Shown: positions 9,092-17,667, counted from the first letter of the stretch. The stretch: 64,000 nucleotides of DNA from Achromobacter insolitus (GCF_002209555.1 NZ_NJIF01000001.1:1148005-1212004); one strand, 5' to 3'. Notes: a model not told the origin generated them from the sequence alone. A program made the numbers and translations.

Positions 9092-9507
9092 ACCCCGAAA
9101 AATTTTTCTTCCACGACCTTTCCCAGTTTCCCATCGTCACCTCCAAGCATGGCGGCGCGCCCGACGGCTATTCGGCCAGTTGGATACGCGAAATGGAGAT
9201 GCTGGTGGACAACCCCCAGAGCTTCGTCATGGTGGTGCCCGACATGCGGCAGGAAGCCGGCCAGGCCGACCGCAAGGCAATGATCGAATGGCAGACCGCC
9301 AACATGCCGCGCCTGAAAGCGCGCTGCCGCGCGTTCATCGCCGTGGAGGGCAACGCCGATGCGCTGGACAAGATCCGCAAGCGCGGCGAAAAGATGACCC
9401 GGGCTTTCGGCGTGCCATTCCTGGCCGTGGCCACTGTCGGCCAGGCCGCGCAATGCGCCCGAGAACTGTTGGGCCAGTCCGGCCCTGGCGGCTTCGTCGT
9501 GGACTAA
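9088..9507 (+). CDS. Unknown protein coupled to the Fur-family gene
   Basis: A 139-residue soluble protein that I do not recognise. It starts at the ATG inside the ATGA overlap with the repressor gene, so it should be made together with it. It has no signal peptide or membrane helix and no metal-binding cysteine pair. The N-terminal half contains FFHDLSQFPIVTSKHGGAPDGY and a hydrophobic core segment (SFVMVVPD). The C-terminal half is basic then hydrophobic (DKIRKRGEKMTRAFGVPFLAVATVGQA). The overall pattern, alternating strands and helices with a VVPD and a late VATV strand, is reminiscent of small STAS/SpoIIAA-like folds, but that is only an impression. Context suggests a role linked to metal or iron homeostasis. 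Confidence 0.8.
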   Translation: MNPEKFFFHDLSQFPIVTSKHGGAPDGYSASWIREMEMLVDNPQSFVMVVPDMRQEAGQADRKAMIEWQTANMPRLKARCRAFIAVEGNADALDKIRKRGEKMTRAFGVPFLAVATVGQAAQCARELLGQSGPGGFVVD

Positions 9508-9613
9508 GGCCCGTGACTTAAGAGTTGGCCTCCCGCGCCGTTGTCTATGGTGTCATCGCGCGGATACCTGCTGGGTCCGCGCTCTCGCCCACACCAGGAC
9601 CGGCCGCCTCAGC

Positions 9614-9901
9614 ATGAACCGCGCACTTGCCTGCATCTTTTGCCAATCGACGCTTGCGCAAGGCGCCCCGCTGCTCGAAAAGAACGGAGCGGCCATCTGC
9701 AAGACTTGCGCCGACAACTTCTCGGCCTTGTTCGCCGAACGCGCCTGGCTCATGGCGGCCACCCTGCAAGAGCAGCTGGACGTGCTGCTGGAAGAAAGCA
9801 GGCGCGCGCTGGCGCACAGCGAATCGCTGTCCGAGCGCGCCCGCAGTTGCGGCCTGAGCCTGCACGATCTCTCGGCCATGCCGGCCCGCACCCTGTCCTG
9901 A
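9614..9901 (+). CDS. Small protein with ClpX-like C4 zinc finger
   Basis: A 95-residue protein. Its N-terminus has C7-x2-C10 and C29-x2-C32 with 18 residues between the pairs (ACIFCQ ... ICKTCADNF). This resembles the C4 zinc-binding domain at the start of ClpX but without any ATPase domain. The C-terminal half is a predicted long helix rich in Glu, Leu and Ala (LQEQLDVLLEESRRALAHSESL), possibly a coiled coil. No strong ribosome site precedes ATG 9614. It could be a partner or adaptor that uses a ClpX-like dimerisation domain, but its function is unknown. It is co-oriented with the preceding two genes, about 105 bp downstream. Confidence 0.7.
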   Translation: MNRALACIFCQSTLAQGAPLLEKNGAAICKTCADNFSALFAERAWLMAATLQEQLDVLLEESRRALAHSESLSERARSCGLSLHDLSAMPARTLS

Positions 9902-9980
9902 CGTTCACCACATCGCTCGCCATTGATCTCGATGCGCAGGACCGGCCGGCAAGATGACAGGCTCCGGCCGCGTTGTTCGT

Positions 9981-10039
9981 TGCCCCGCTGTCCCGCTGTC
10001 CCGTTTTCCCGTTGTCCCATTACCCCGTCCCCCGTCCCC
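9981..10039. repeat. C-rich degenerate short tandem repeat
   Basis: Eight runs of three to five cytosines recur about every 8 bp, with units such as CCCGCTGT, CCCGTTTT and CCCGTTGT. On the minus strand this is a series of G-runs that could form a G-quadruplex. It lies in the gap between the small zinc-finger gene and the tRNA-Lys terminator. No gene is supported here. Confidence 0.6.
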
Positions 10040-10096
10040 GTGCTGGCTCGGTGAATACTGGGCACACAGCGAACGGGCACCACCAAAACGCAGACG

Positions 10097-10129
10097 AAAA
10101 AAAAGCACCGCGATCACTCGCAGGTGCTT
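10097..10129 (-). terminator. Rho-independent terminator after tRNA-Lys
   Basis: Read leftward, AAGCACC pairs with GGTGCTT around an inner GCGA/TCGC stem, followed by an eight-base T-run. It lies about 35 bp beyond the tRNA-Lys 3' end and should end that transcript. Confidence 0.85.
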
Positions 10130-10163
10130 GATTCTCTTACCGCCTTCGCAAAAAAGCGGGGGG

Positions 10164-10239
10164 TGGTGGGCTGAGCGAGACTCGAACTCGCGACCAACGG
10201 ATTAAAAGTCCGCTGCTCTACCGACTGAGCTATCAGCCC
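10164..10239 (-). tRNA. tRNA-Lys (anticodon UUU)
   Basis: A 76-nt tRNA including an encoded CCA end. The acceptor stem is GGGCTGA paired with TCAGCCC. The D-arm reads GCTCAGTCGGTAGAGC, the anticodon loop CTTTTAA gives anticodon TTT, and the T-arm reads GAGTTCGAGTCTC. It is followed by a strong terminator, so it is probably transcribed alone. Confidence 0.97.
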
Positions 10240-10342
10240 GACCGAAGCCAGAAATTATGGCCGATTTGGCGCCGTTTGTCAAAATTAGATGCTAACAGCC
10301 CCATGCAACGGCGCGGGGCTGCAACAAAAACGGCCGCATGTC

Positions 10343-10366
10343 TGAACTGACCCCCACAAGTTGGAC
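10343..10366. mobile_element. Possible solitary IS3-family end
   Basis: The 24 bp beginning TGAACTGACC and ending CAAGTTGGAC resemble the terminal inverted repeats of IS3-family elements (known ends contain ACTGACCCC and AAAGTTGGAC). No transposase and no matching second end are nearby, so it would be a scar or solo end between tRNA-Lys and metQ. This is a resemblance from memory only. Confidence 0.35.
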
Positions 10367-10405
10367 GGTCAGCTAAAGCCCGAAGGCCTGAGCACGGTCC
10401 TGGAC

Positions 10406-11203
10406 TTACCAGGCGGCCACCACGGCGCCCTTGTACTTCGTCTCGATGAACTGCTTCACGGCCGGGCTGTGATAGATGCTGATCAGCTTGGCGAACTCGG
10501 GACGATCCTTGTCCTTTTCACGCACGACCAGCACGTTGGCGTACGGCGAATCGGGCGATTCCTGGGCGATGGCGTCCGTGGCCGGGTTCAGGCCCGCTTC
10601 CAGCGCAAAGTTGGTGTTCACGGCCGATGCATCGGTGTCATCCAGCGAGCGCGGCAGCTGAGCAGCGTCCAGCTCAATGAAGCGCAGCTTCTTGGGGTTC
10701 TCGACCACGTCGATCGGGGTCGCCTTCAAGCCGACGTCGGGACGCAGCTTGATCAGGCCATTCGCTTGCAGCAGCAGCAAGGCGCGACCGCCGTTGGTCG
10801 GATCATTGGGCAGCGCAATGCGGGCGCCTTCCTTCAGCTCCGACAGCGACTTGATCTTCTTGCTGTAGATACCGATGGGGAAGATCACCGTCTTGGCGAT
10901 GCTGACCAGCTTGTAGCCGCGGTCAGCATTGGCGTTATCCAGGTAGGGCTGGTGCTGGTAGCTGTTGGCGTCCAGGTCGCCCGAGGACAGCGCCACGTTG
11001 GGTTGCACGTAATCGGTGAACTCGATGACCTGGATGTTCAGGCCCTGCTTGGCCGCTTCCTGCTTCACCACATCAAAGATCTGGGCGTGCGGGCCGGCGG
11101 TCACGCCGATCTTCAGCGGCTTGTCCTGGGCCAGCGCCGGTTGGGCGAATACGGCGGCGCCGAGTGCGAACGCGGCCAGCGACTTCAAAACCTTGATGCT
11201 CAT
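10406..11203 (-). CDS. metQ: Methionine ABC transporter substrate-binding protein
   Basis: A 265-residue periplasmic receptor that delivers methionine to the MetNI importer. It has a signal peptide ending ALAQ near residue 25 with no lipobox cysteine, so it is predicted to be soluble rather than a lipoprotein as in E. coli. Family motifs include IGVTAGPHAQIFDVV, FTDYVQPN, QHQPYLDN, ALPNDPTNGGRAL and DASAVNTNFA. It is last in a leftward metN-metI-metQ operon, 55 bp after metI. Confidence 0.95.
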   Translation of the reverse strand: MSIKVLKSLAAFALGAAVFAQPALAQDKPLKIGVTAGPHAQIFDVVKQEAAKQGLNIQVIEFTDYVQPNVALSSGDLDANSYQHQPYLDNANADRGYKLVSIAKTVIFPIGIYSKKIKSLSELKEGARIALPNDPTNGGRALLLLQANGLIKLRPDVGLKATPIDVVENPKKLRFIELDAAQLPRSLDDTDASAVNTNFALEAGLNPATDAIAQESPDSPYANVLVVREKDKDRPEFAKLISIYHSPAVKQFIETKYKGAVVAAW

Positions 11204-11258
11204 GTTGCGATATCCCGAATGTCGGAAGTGAGGAGAAAATGTAGCGGCGCCGGCAGGA

Positions 11259-11912
11259 TCAACGATGCGAAATGCGGCGCACGTAGCGGTCGCCCAGGCT
11301 CTGTATGACCTGAACCAGGACGATCAGCACGATGACCACGGCGGCCATCACGTCAGACTGGAAGCGCTGATAGCCGTAGCGGATGGCCAGGTCGCCCAGG
11401 CCACCTCCACCGATGGCGCCCGCCATGGCCGAATAGCCGATCAGGCTGACGACGGTGACGACGGTGGCGGCGATGAGGCCGGGCAACGATTCAGGCAGCA
11501 GGACCTTCATGATGATCTGCATCGGCGACGCGCCCATGGCCCGCGCGGCGGTAATCAGCCCCGGATCCACCTCGCGCATGGCGTTCTCTGCGATACGCGC
11601 CATGAAGGGAATCGCAGCGACCGACAAGGGCACGATGGCGGCCGTGGTTCCAATGGAGGTCTGGGCCACCAGGCGCGTGAAGGGGATGATAGCCACCATC
11701 AGAATGACGAACGGCACCGAGCGCGTGGCGTTGATGACCGCCCCCAGCACGTGGTTGACGGACTGGTTCTCGAGCATGTTGCCGCGCGCCGTCACCGTCA
11801 GGATCACGCCCAGCGGAATGCCGATCACCACCGCGATGGCGCTGGCCACGCCCACCATCAGCAGGGTGTCAAGCAGCGACGTAATAAGCAGGTCGATCAG
11901 TTGCGGACTCAT
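11259..11912 (-). CDS. metI: Methionine ABC transporter permease
   Basis: A 217-residue inner-membrane permease with about five helices that forms the methionine channel with MetN. It has the binding-protein-dependent transport signature near the C-terminal third (ITAARAMGASPMQIIMKVLLPESLPGL), where MetN couples. Its start lies inside the end of metN (44-bp overlap), which points to translational coupling within the metNIQ operon. Confidence 0.96.
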   Translation of the reverse strand: MSPQLIDLLITSLLDTLLMVGVASAIAVVIGIPLGVILTVTARGNMLENQSVNHVLGAVINATRSVPFVILMVAIIPFTRLVAQTSIGTTAAIVPLSVAAIPFMARIAENAMREVDPGLITAARAMGASPMQIIMKVLLPESLPGLIAATVVTVVSLIGYSAMAGAIGGGGLGDLAIRYGYQRFQSDVMAAVVIVLIVLVQVIQSLGDRYVRRISHR

Positions 11913-12957
11913 GAGCTATTTCTTCAACGGTAATGTCACGGGCGGCCAACGCGGCAATCGCGTCCTTGACCGCGGCGGGCGCGCCTTGCGCCAGCACGAA
12001 CATCGTGCCGACGGCCACGCCCTGGATGTCTTCCACGCGCGCCTGGATCAGGCCCACGTCCAGGGAATACTGCTTGTACAGGTCGGACAGGAACGAGCCC
12101 GACGCGTCGGTGCCGGTCAGCGACAGGCGCAGCAGGCGCACCGCCTGGCCCGGCTGAGCCGCTGCCAGCGCCTGGATGCGTTCCTTGACCGCGGCCAGCG
12201 TGGCGTCGGTGAGGTCGGACGCGGTGGCGGCCGACACCATGGCGCGGGTCACTTCGTGGCGAGGCTGCGCGAAGACTTCGCGCGTACTGCCCATTTCGAC
12301 CACCTCGCCCTGCGACAGCACGGCAACACGGTCGCAGACTTCGCGCACGACTTCCATCTGGTGCGTGATCATGACGACGGTCACGCCGGTCTTGCGGTTG
12401 ATGTCTCGCAGCAAGGCCAGGATGTTGTGGGTGGTTTCAGGATCCAGCGCGGACGTGGCTTCGTCGCTGAGCAGCACGTCCGGGTTGTTGGCCAAGGCGC
12501 GCGCAATGCCGACGCGCTGCTTCTGGCCGCCACTGATCTGGCTGGGATATCTGTCTCGCAGATGCTCCAGGCCCACCAGCGCCAGCAAGCGCTCCACGCG
12601 GGCCGGGATCTCGGCCTTGGCGACGCCGGCGATTTCCAGCGGCAGCGCGACGTTGCCGTAAACGGTCCGGCGCGACAGCAGGTTGAAGCCCTGGAACACC
12701 ATGCCGATGCGGCGGCGTTGCTCCCGCAGCTGCGCTTCGTTCAGGCCGGTCAGCGACTGGCCGCCGATGGAGATCGAGCCTTCGTTGGGCCGTTCCAGCA
12801 GGTTGATGCACTGGACCAGCGTGCTTTTACCGGCCCCGCTGGGGCCAATGATGCCGAAGACCTCGCCCTGCTGGATGTGCAGGTTGATGCCCCGCAACGC
12901 CTGGAATTGTCCATGCGGCGTGGCGTAGGTCTTGGATAGGTTCTCGATCTGAATCAT
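11869..12957 (-). CDS. metN: Methionine ABC transporter ATPase
   Basis: The 362-residue ATPase of the methionine importer. It shows Walker A (GPSGAGKST), a Q-loop, the ABC signature in QISGGQKQRVGIARAL, and Walker B (DVLLSDEATSALDP). The last ~90 residues form the C-terminal NIL/ACT-like domain that binds methionine and inhibits transport when it is abundant. It is the first gene of the leftward operon. The ~200 bp upstream are AT-rich and contain an imperfect palindrome (13012-13036). I see no SAM riboswitch. Confidence 0.96.
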   Translation of the reverse strand: MIQIENLSKTYATPHGQFQALRGINLHIQQGEVFGIIGPSGAGKSTLVQCINLLERPNEGSISIGGQSLTGLNEAQLREQRRRIGMVFQGFNLLSRRTVYGNVALPLEIAGVAKAEIPARVERLLALVGLEHLRDRYPSQISGGQKQRVGIARALANNPDVLLSDEATSALDPETTHNILALLRDINRKTGVTVVMITHQMEVVREVCDRVAVLSQGEVVEMGSTREVFAQPRHEVTRAMVSAATASDLTDATLAAVKERIQALAAAQPGQAVRLLRLSLTGTDASGSFLSDLYKQYSLDVGLIQARVEDIQGVAVGTMFVLAQGAPAAVKDAIAALAARDITVEEIAHESATDRPAYYVAA

Positions 12958-13011
12958 GGCAAGCGATTTTGTATCTTTTCTCTTCTACAGAGAACGACTG
13001 TTTCTTTCATT

Positions 13012-13036
13012 TTTTATAACTACAAGTAATATAAAA
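13012..13036. promoter_or_regulatory. AT-rich dyad upstream of metN
   Basis: TTTTATA at 13012-13018 and TATAAAA at 13030-13036 form a perfect inverted repeat with an 11-bp centre. They lie about 55-80 bp before the metN start in the most AT-rich stretch of the region. It may be the metNIQ promoter and/or operator; the regulator is unknown. Confidence 0.35.
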
Positions 13037-13090
13037 CCCCGAACCCGTGCATGGCCGCCCTCTATCGGGAGATACGCCATAACGCGGAAA

Positions 13091-13132
13091 GGGCAGTCAG
13101 GAAGGAAAGCCTTCCTGACTGCCCATTTTTTT
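13091..13132. terminator. Strong 15-bp stem-loop terminator
   Basis: A perfect 15-bp stem (GGGCAGTCAGGAAGG with its complement) around a four-base loop. On the plus strand it is followed by ATTTTTTT; leftward, after the GH31 gene, it is followed by only TTT. It sits between the GH31 stop codon and the metN promoter and probably insulates the two units. Confidence 0.75.
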
Positions 13133-13155
13133 GCCGACCGGCCGCAGCCGGTTCG

Positions 13156-15381
13156 TCAGCGTGCGCGCGAGATGCGGACTTCCGCGCCGCGGCGCTTGAC
13201 TTCCAGGCCCTCGGACGGAGAAATGCGCAGGCCTTCCAGCCCCTTGATGTAGCTGGAACCCTGCATCTGCATGACGCGGATCTTGTTGCGCATGACGACC
13301 GGATTGTGCACAGGCATGCCAAACATCCAGACCTCGTCCAGGATGCGGGCCGAGTTGAACTCGCCCGTATGCTGCGCCGCCGGTCCGAGACAGAGCATGT
13401 GCCCTTCGCGGCCAAACACCGGGAACTGGCCCAGTTCGCAGTCGATGGTCCAGGTGGTGCCGCCCTCGTAGCGGTGCCCCGTGTTCAGGTCCCACCAGGC
13501 TTCGCCCTTGGGCAGGTACACGCGCACCTGCTTGCCGGGTTCGGTGATGGGGGCCACCAACAAGGCCGGCCCCAGCAGGTACTGCAGGTCCCAGTCGTGC
13601 GCATGGGGATCGTTCGGGAACGACATGGCCATGGAACGCTGCACTGGCAGGCCGGTGCGCGCCGAATCCTCGATGGCGCCCAGCACGTAGGGCACCAGGC
13701 GGTAGCGCCACTGCATCCAGGTCTTGGCGTGCGCAAGGGTTTCTTCACCGAAGTCCCAGGGCATCAGGCCGTCCACACCCTGGAAGGCAAAGTTCGACGA
13801 GAACACGCCGGCGGTCAGCCAGCGCAGGTAAAGCTCGGGCGTCATGCCAGCCCGGTCGCGCGTGGCCGAGCCTATGCCATGCACTTGGACGGGCAAACCG
13901 CTGGCGCCGATCGACAAGGCGGTGCGCAGTGTGTGGCGCAGACCTTCCCAGGTGTTCTCGGCCTGCGGGCCCACCTGCCACGGCAAGCGCTGGGCGGCGG
14001 GGAACAGGTCGGAACTCGGCACCACGCCTTCCGGCGGGACCTTCAGGCCCGCGACCGCGTCGAACAGCGCGCGGCGCACCAGCAGCGGATACATGCTGCG
14101 CAGCGCAGGGCCGGTTTCGCCGTTGCGGGCGGTGACGCCGTCGGGAATGGCGATCTGGGCGTCGCATGCGGGTGCATCCAGGCCGTCTTCCACCAGTTGG
14201 CGATGACGCTCCACCCACAGGTTGTAGATGTCGCGGTAGGTCAGATCCAACAGGCCGTAAGGCTGGCCCGAGGTGGCGGCATTGCCGTCGAACACCTGCG
14301 CCGAGCCGTCGTCCTTGGCCAGCAGCCAGCCACGATCTTCGAGCTCTTCGAACAGCGGGCTGGTCTTCAGCACGCCCGGGAAGCCCGAGGCGGCGACGTG
14401 CACATGGTGCTTATGGAACAGCGCCAGCATCTGCTTGGCGTCCGGGTAGCGTTGGGCATCCCATTCGAAAACCGTCTTGTCCGACTGAAAGCCCCAGGCC
14501 GCCGGCTGCGCCAGCGTCACGGCATCCACCGGAATCTGGTTTTCACGCATGCGCGCCACCAAGGCCACGGTCTGCGTGGGCATTTCGCCCGGGGCCTGCT
14601 GCAGCCACGCGCCCATCGCCCAAAGCGACGGCTGGCCGGCGCGGCCCGTTAGAGCGGTGTACTGATTGAGGATTTCACCCGGTTCGCCAGCGAACAGGAA
14701 GATATCCAGCACGGCGTCGTCCACGGTCAGCACGTAGGCGGAATCCGCGGGGGCCACACCCACCGAATGCTCCACACGCCGCATCGTGTTGACATAGACG
14801 CCCCAGCCGCGCGGGCTCCATGCCAATGGCAGGGCGCGGTGCTCGGGATCGTCGGAAACCACGGATTCTTCGCGGCGGTTCAGGTCGCCCGGAGTCTCGC
14901 CCAGGCCGTAGACGCGCTCGTCGGGCTGTAGCGTGAATCCTGCCGTCCAGACGGCGTCGTCGGCCTGGTCCAGCGCGTTATGCCCGAATGCAGGCGTATG
15001 CGCGGAGACCTCGGACTCGAACACCCGCTCGTCGTTGCGATGGATCGCAATACGCACGGGGTTGGACTGGACTTCCAGCACGACGTCGCCCTGAGCGATC
15101 CGCCAGCCGTCCCCGCCTTCCACGGGAGCGATGGTGGCCTCGCCCACGGCCTCTTGGCGCGCGAGCAGCATCTCCGCCACGGCGCGAGCACGCGCGCCGG
15201 GCTTGTCATCGTTAAGGTGATTAGCCTCGCCGCAGCGCAGGCGAAAGACGCCCGGCGCATGCGCCTCGACTACCAGGTGCAACCCATCGCCCGCGTCGAA
15301 ATCGATGCGACTGGGGCGGGACGTCAGCAGCTCGATGTTTTCGAGCTGGGTAGTATGGGCAAAGTCGAACTTGGGCGGCAC
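13156..15381 (-). CDS. GH31-family protein with altered catalytic residues
   Basis: A 741-residue protein of the glycoside hydrolase 31 (alpha-glucosidase/xylosidase) family. It has an N-terminal beta-sandwich (YGLGETPG around 158-165) and a TIM-barrel core (PSLWAMGAWL at 251-260). The later segments SFPNDPHAHDWDLQYLLGPALLVAPI and VYLPKGEAWWDLNTG are standard. By comparison with YicI, Asp407 (ACDAQIAIP) aligns with the nucleophile of KTDFGERIP. The acid/base aspartate of WGGD is replaced by Pro472 (WQVGP), and the D of SHDIGG by Gly502 (VHGIGS). It may be inactive or work differently. The start is GTG 15381 with GGGGGA six bases upstream. Confidence 0.85.
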   Translation of the reverse strand: MPPKFDFAHTTQLENIELLTSRPSRIDFDAGDGLHLVVEAHAPGVFRLRCGEANHLNDDKPGARARAVAEMLLARQEAVGEATIAPVEGGDGWRIAQGDVVLEVQSNPVRIAIHRNDERVFESEVSAHTPAFGHNALDQADDAVWTAGFTLQPDERVYGLGETPGDLNRREESVVSDDPEHRALPLAWSPRGWGVYVNTMRRVEHSVGVAPADSAYVLTVDDAVLDIFLFAGEPGEILNQYTALTGRAGQPSLWAMGAWLQQAPGEMPTQTVALVARMRENQIPVDAVTLAQPAAWGFQSDKTVFEWDAQRYPDAKQMLALFHKHHVHVAASGFPGVLKTSPLFEELEDRGWLLAKDDGSAQVFDGNAATSGQPYGLLDLTYRDIYNLWVERHRQLVEDGLDAPACDAQIAIPDGVTARNGETGPALRSMYPLLVRRALFDAVAGLKVPPEGVVPSSDLFPAAQRLPWQVGPQAENTWEGLRHTLRTALSIGASGLPVQVHGIGSATRDRAGMTPELYLRWLTAGVFSSNFAFQGVDGLMPWDFGEETLAHAKTWMQWRYRLVPYVLGAIEDSARTGLPVQRSMAMSFPNDPHAHDWDLQYLLGPALLVAPITEPGKQVRVYLPKGEAWWDLNTGHRYEGGTTWTIDCELGQFPVFGREGHMLCLGPAAQHTGEFNSARILDEVWMFGMPVHNPVVMRNKIRVMQMQGSSYIKGLEGLRISPSEGLEVKRRGAEVRISRAR

Positions 15382-15574
15382 AGAGCATCCCCCGGCTTAA
15401 GCCAAAAACCATCAAAAGACGCTATTTTGACGGATTTGGGCTTTGAAATAAACTCGGTCCCTCTTTTGGACTGCGATCTCATCCATAAAAGGGGTCTAAA
15501 GCCTTCGGCCAACGCCCTTGGGGCATGAAGGCCTTCTAACCGCCAAAAAGCCAGGTTCGCGGCCAACTCGGGCC

Positions 15575-15590
15575 GATTTGGCGCCAAATC
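15575..15590. promoter_or_regulatory. 16-bp perfect palindrome upstream of GH31 gene
   Basis: GATTTGGCGCCAAATC is a perfect 16-bp palindrome about 195 bp before the GH31 start codon, in the 272-bp gap behind mnmC. Its form suits a dimeric repressor, but no regulator gene adjoins it. It may instead belong to the 3' region of mnmC. Confidence 0.35.
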
Positions 15591-15653
15591 CTGGCAATTC
15601 CTGCCATTCTACGCCACCCGCGACCAGTCTCCGGCCCTCGTTCCCTGCTTTTT

Positions 15654-17525
15654 TCATCGTGGTGCAATAAGTTGCGCCAAGTCCGTTTCCAGGGGTTGAG
15701 GTTCGCCGTTCAGGCGCGCTGCGATCAGGTCACCCATGAGCGCGGACCACGACAGGCCCCGCGATGCATAACCCACGGCCAGCCACAGGCCCGGCGCCTG
15801 CGGCACTTCGCCCACCGCCGGCAAGCGCCCCGGCAACACGGCCCGCCAGCCAGCCCAACCCGGCAAACTGCCGGGCTCCAGCGAATCGAAGTCCGGAAAG
15901 CTGCCGCCCAGCAGGCCTGCCGCCTTGTCCAGGGTGACACGCTGGCCTTCGGCGCCTATCCGCGCCTGTTCCGCGCCGTGCACATAGGTGCTGCCCACCA
16001 CGCATGCCGCGGCGACTTCGGGCAGCAGGTAGCCCTCGCCGCCGACAATGCAGCGAGGGCCGCCGCCCAACGCCTGCGCCGGCACCAGCGTCACCTCTCC
16101 CGCGAGCGCATGCATTTGCGCCACGCGCGGCAAAAGATCCAGCAGGCCGCTTTCGGCCAGCACGGCGCGGGCGCCGAACGCATTGGCCAGGATGACGGTA
16201 TCGGCACGGGCGAGCTCGGCGCCGGCCTGGTCGAAAACGCGCCAGCCCGGACCGGCCCGATCGACCTTCGCCACCTTGCCAGGCAGAATCGTCACGCCAT
16301 CCGCCGCCAGCAAGGTTTCTATCAGCAGGTTCGGCCGCAGCAACATGCCCTGCCCGAAATACACGCCGCCCCGCGCCAGCGGCAAACCCGCCAAGGCGCT
16401 GGCTTCATCACGGTCGACCTGGCGCACCCAGTGTTCGGGAAAGGCCAGGGTCTCCAGGGTGCCCGCCAACGCGGCGGCCCGCCCCTCGTCCCGCTCCAGC
16501 TGAACAGTGCCGCAAACGCGAGGGGCCGCGCCCGCCGGCAGGCCTTGCCAACGCGCCAGCGCGCGCTGGCTGCCGGCTCGCGACAAGCGCGCCCGCGCGT
16601 TGTCATCGCGCGCCACGACGGGCGTCAACGCCGCCGCGGCATGTCCTGCGTGCGCCGGCGCGTCCTGCGCCCGGCCTGCATCGATCACCGTCACGCGCCA
16701 TCCGCGCGCGACCAGCGCCTGGGCAATGCCCGCGCCGGCCAGCCCCGCCCCCACCACGACCGCGTGGCGAACATCCCCGCCGGGAATGCCCGGGGCCGCG
16801 CGGCCCGGCGCGGTGGCAGCCCCCACCGTCATATGCCATTTGCCCCCGTAGCCCGGCGCGCGCCGGGCATCAAAACCCGCCGTCCGCAAGGTCTGGCGCA
16901 GTTCGCCCGTGCAGGCCCAGGTGGCCAGCGTGGCGCCTGGCGCCGCCAGCTTCGCCAGGTTGCGCATCAGCGGCAAAGCCCACATCTCGGGATTGCGTTC
17001 GGGCGCGAAGCCGTCCAGGAAGAACGCGTCGACCGCGACGCTCAGGCGGGACGCCAGGACCTGCGCGTCGCCGAAACCCAGGGTCAAGGTCACGGCGCCG
17101 CCCTCGAACTCCAGACGATGCAGGCCAGGTAACAAAACCGGCCATTGGGCCGCCAACTGCCGCCCCAGTTCAGCCAGGGGCTCGGGCGCGTAACGCGCCA
17201 GCAACCCCGCCAGGTCTTCTCGTTCGAAGGGGTGCCCTTCCAGGGATACCACATGCAGCGCGCCGCTACGCTGGGGATCGTCCCGCCAGGCTTTCCAGAG
17301 CGCCAGGAAGTTCAATCCCAGGCCAAACCCCGTCTCGCAAACCGTAAAGGCCCCACGTCCGCGCCAGCGCTCGGGCAGGCCGTTACCGCGCAGGAACACG
17401 TGTTCCGCCTGTCCCAGCGCGCCGGACGGCGAGTGGTAGACATCGCCATAGACGGGACTGTAGAGCCGGCCGTCGGCGTCGAATTCCGTCTTGGCGGGGA
17501 TCAGGGGAGCATAAGTGAAGGACAT
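15654..17525 (-). CDS. mnmC: Bifunctional tRNA mnm5s2U biosynthesis protein MnmC
   Basis: A 623-residue two-domain enzyme that finishes the wobble-uridine modification mnm5s2U in tRNAs. The N-terminal ~240 residues are the SAM-dependent methyltransferase ([13 protein letters not shown], then [14 protein letters not shown]). The C-terminal part is the FAD-dependent oxidase that removes the carboxymethyl group ([28 protein letters not shown], later [13 protein letters not shown]). Length and order match the E. coli fusion. It is divergent from the inositol-phosphatase gene and appears to be monocistronic. Confidence 0.95.
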   Translation of the reverse strand: MSFTYAPLIPAKTEFDADGRLYSPVYGDVYHSPSGALGQAEHVFLRGNGLPERWRGRGAFTVCETGFGLGLNFLALWKAWRDDPQRSGALHVVSLEGHPFEREDLAGLLARYAPEPLAELGRQLAAQWPVLLPGLHRLEFEGGAVTLTLGFGDAQVLASRLSVAVDAFFLDGFAPERNPEMWALPLMRNLAKLAAPGATLATWACTGELRQTLRTAGFDARRAPGYGGKWHMTVGAATAPGRAAPGIPGGDVRHAVVVGAGLAGAGIAQALVARGWRVTVIDAGRAQDAPAHAGHAAAALTPVVARDDNARARLSRAGSQRALARWQGLPAGAAPRVCGTVQLERDEGRAAALAGTLETLAFPEHWVRQVDRDEASALAGLPLARGGVYFGQGMLLRPNLLIETLLAADGVTILPGKVAKVDRAGPGWRVFDQAGAELARADTVILANAFGARAVLAESGLLDLLPRVAQMHALAGEVTLVPAQALGGGPRCIVGGEGYLLPEVAAACVVGSTYVHGAEQARIGAEGQRVTLDKAAGLLGGSFPDFDSLEPGSLPGWAGWRAVLPGRLPAVGEVPQAPGLWLAVGYASRGLSWSALMGDLIAARLNGEPQPLETDLAQLIAPR

Positions 17526-17667
17526 GGGGACGGCGGCAACAGGCAGGACGGAGAATAGGAATCAGCGTGGATAGTCGGACGTGGCCGCGTTGGATGGACG
17601 CCACGCGGCGGGGCGGTTTCCGGGTTCCGCCACGGATTTGACGCATACATGGGCTTACACTGGTTTC

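Noticed and set aside
11204..13050. SAM riboswitch for metNIQ
   Set aside because: None of the leader regions shows the conserved SAM-box helices; only an AT-rich dyad is visible.
10259..15586. A 15-mer GGCCGATTTGGCGCC shared by 10259-10273 and 15572-15586
   Set aside because: In 64 kb a 15-base match between two places is expected by chance, and the two contexts are unrelated.
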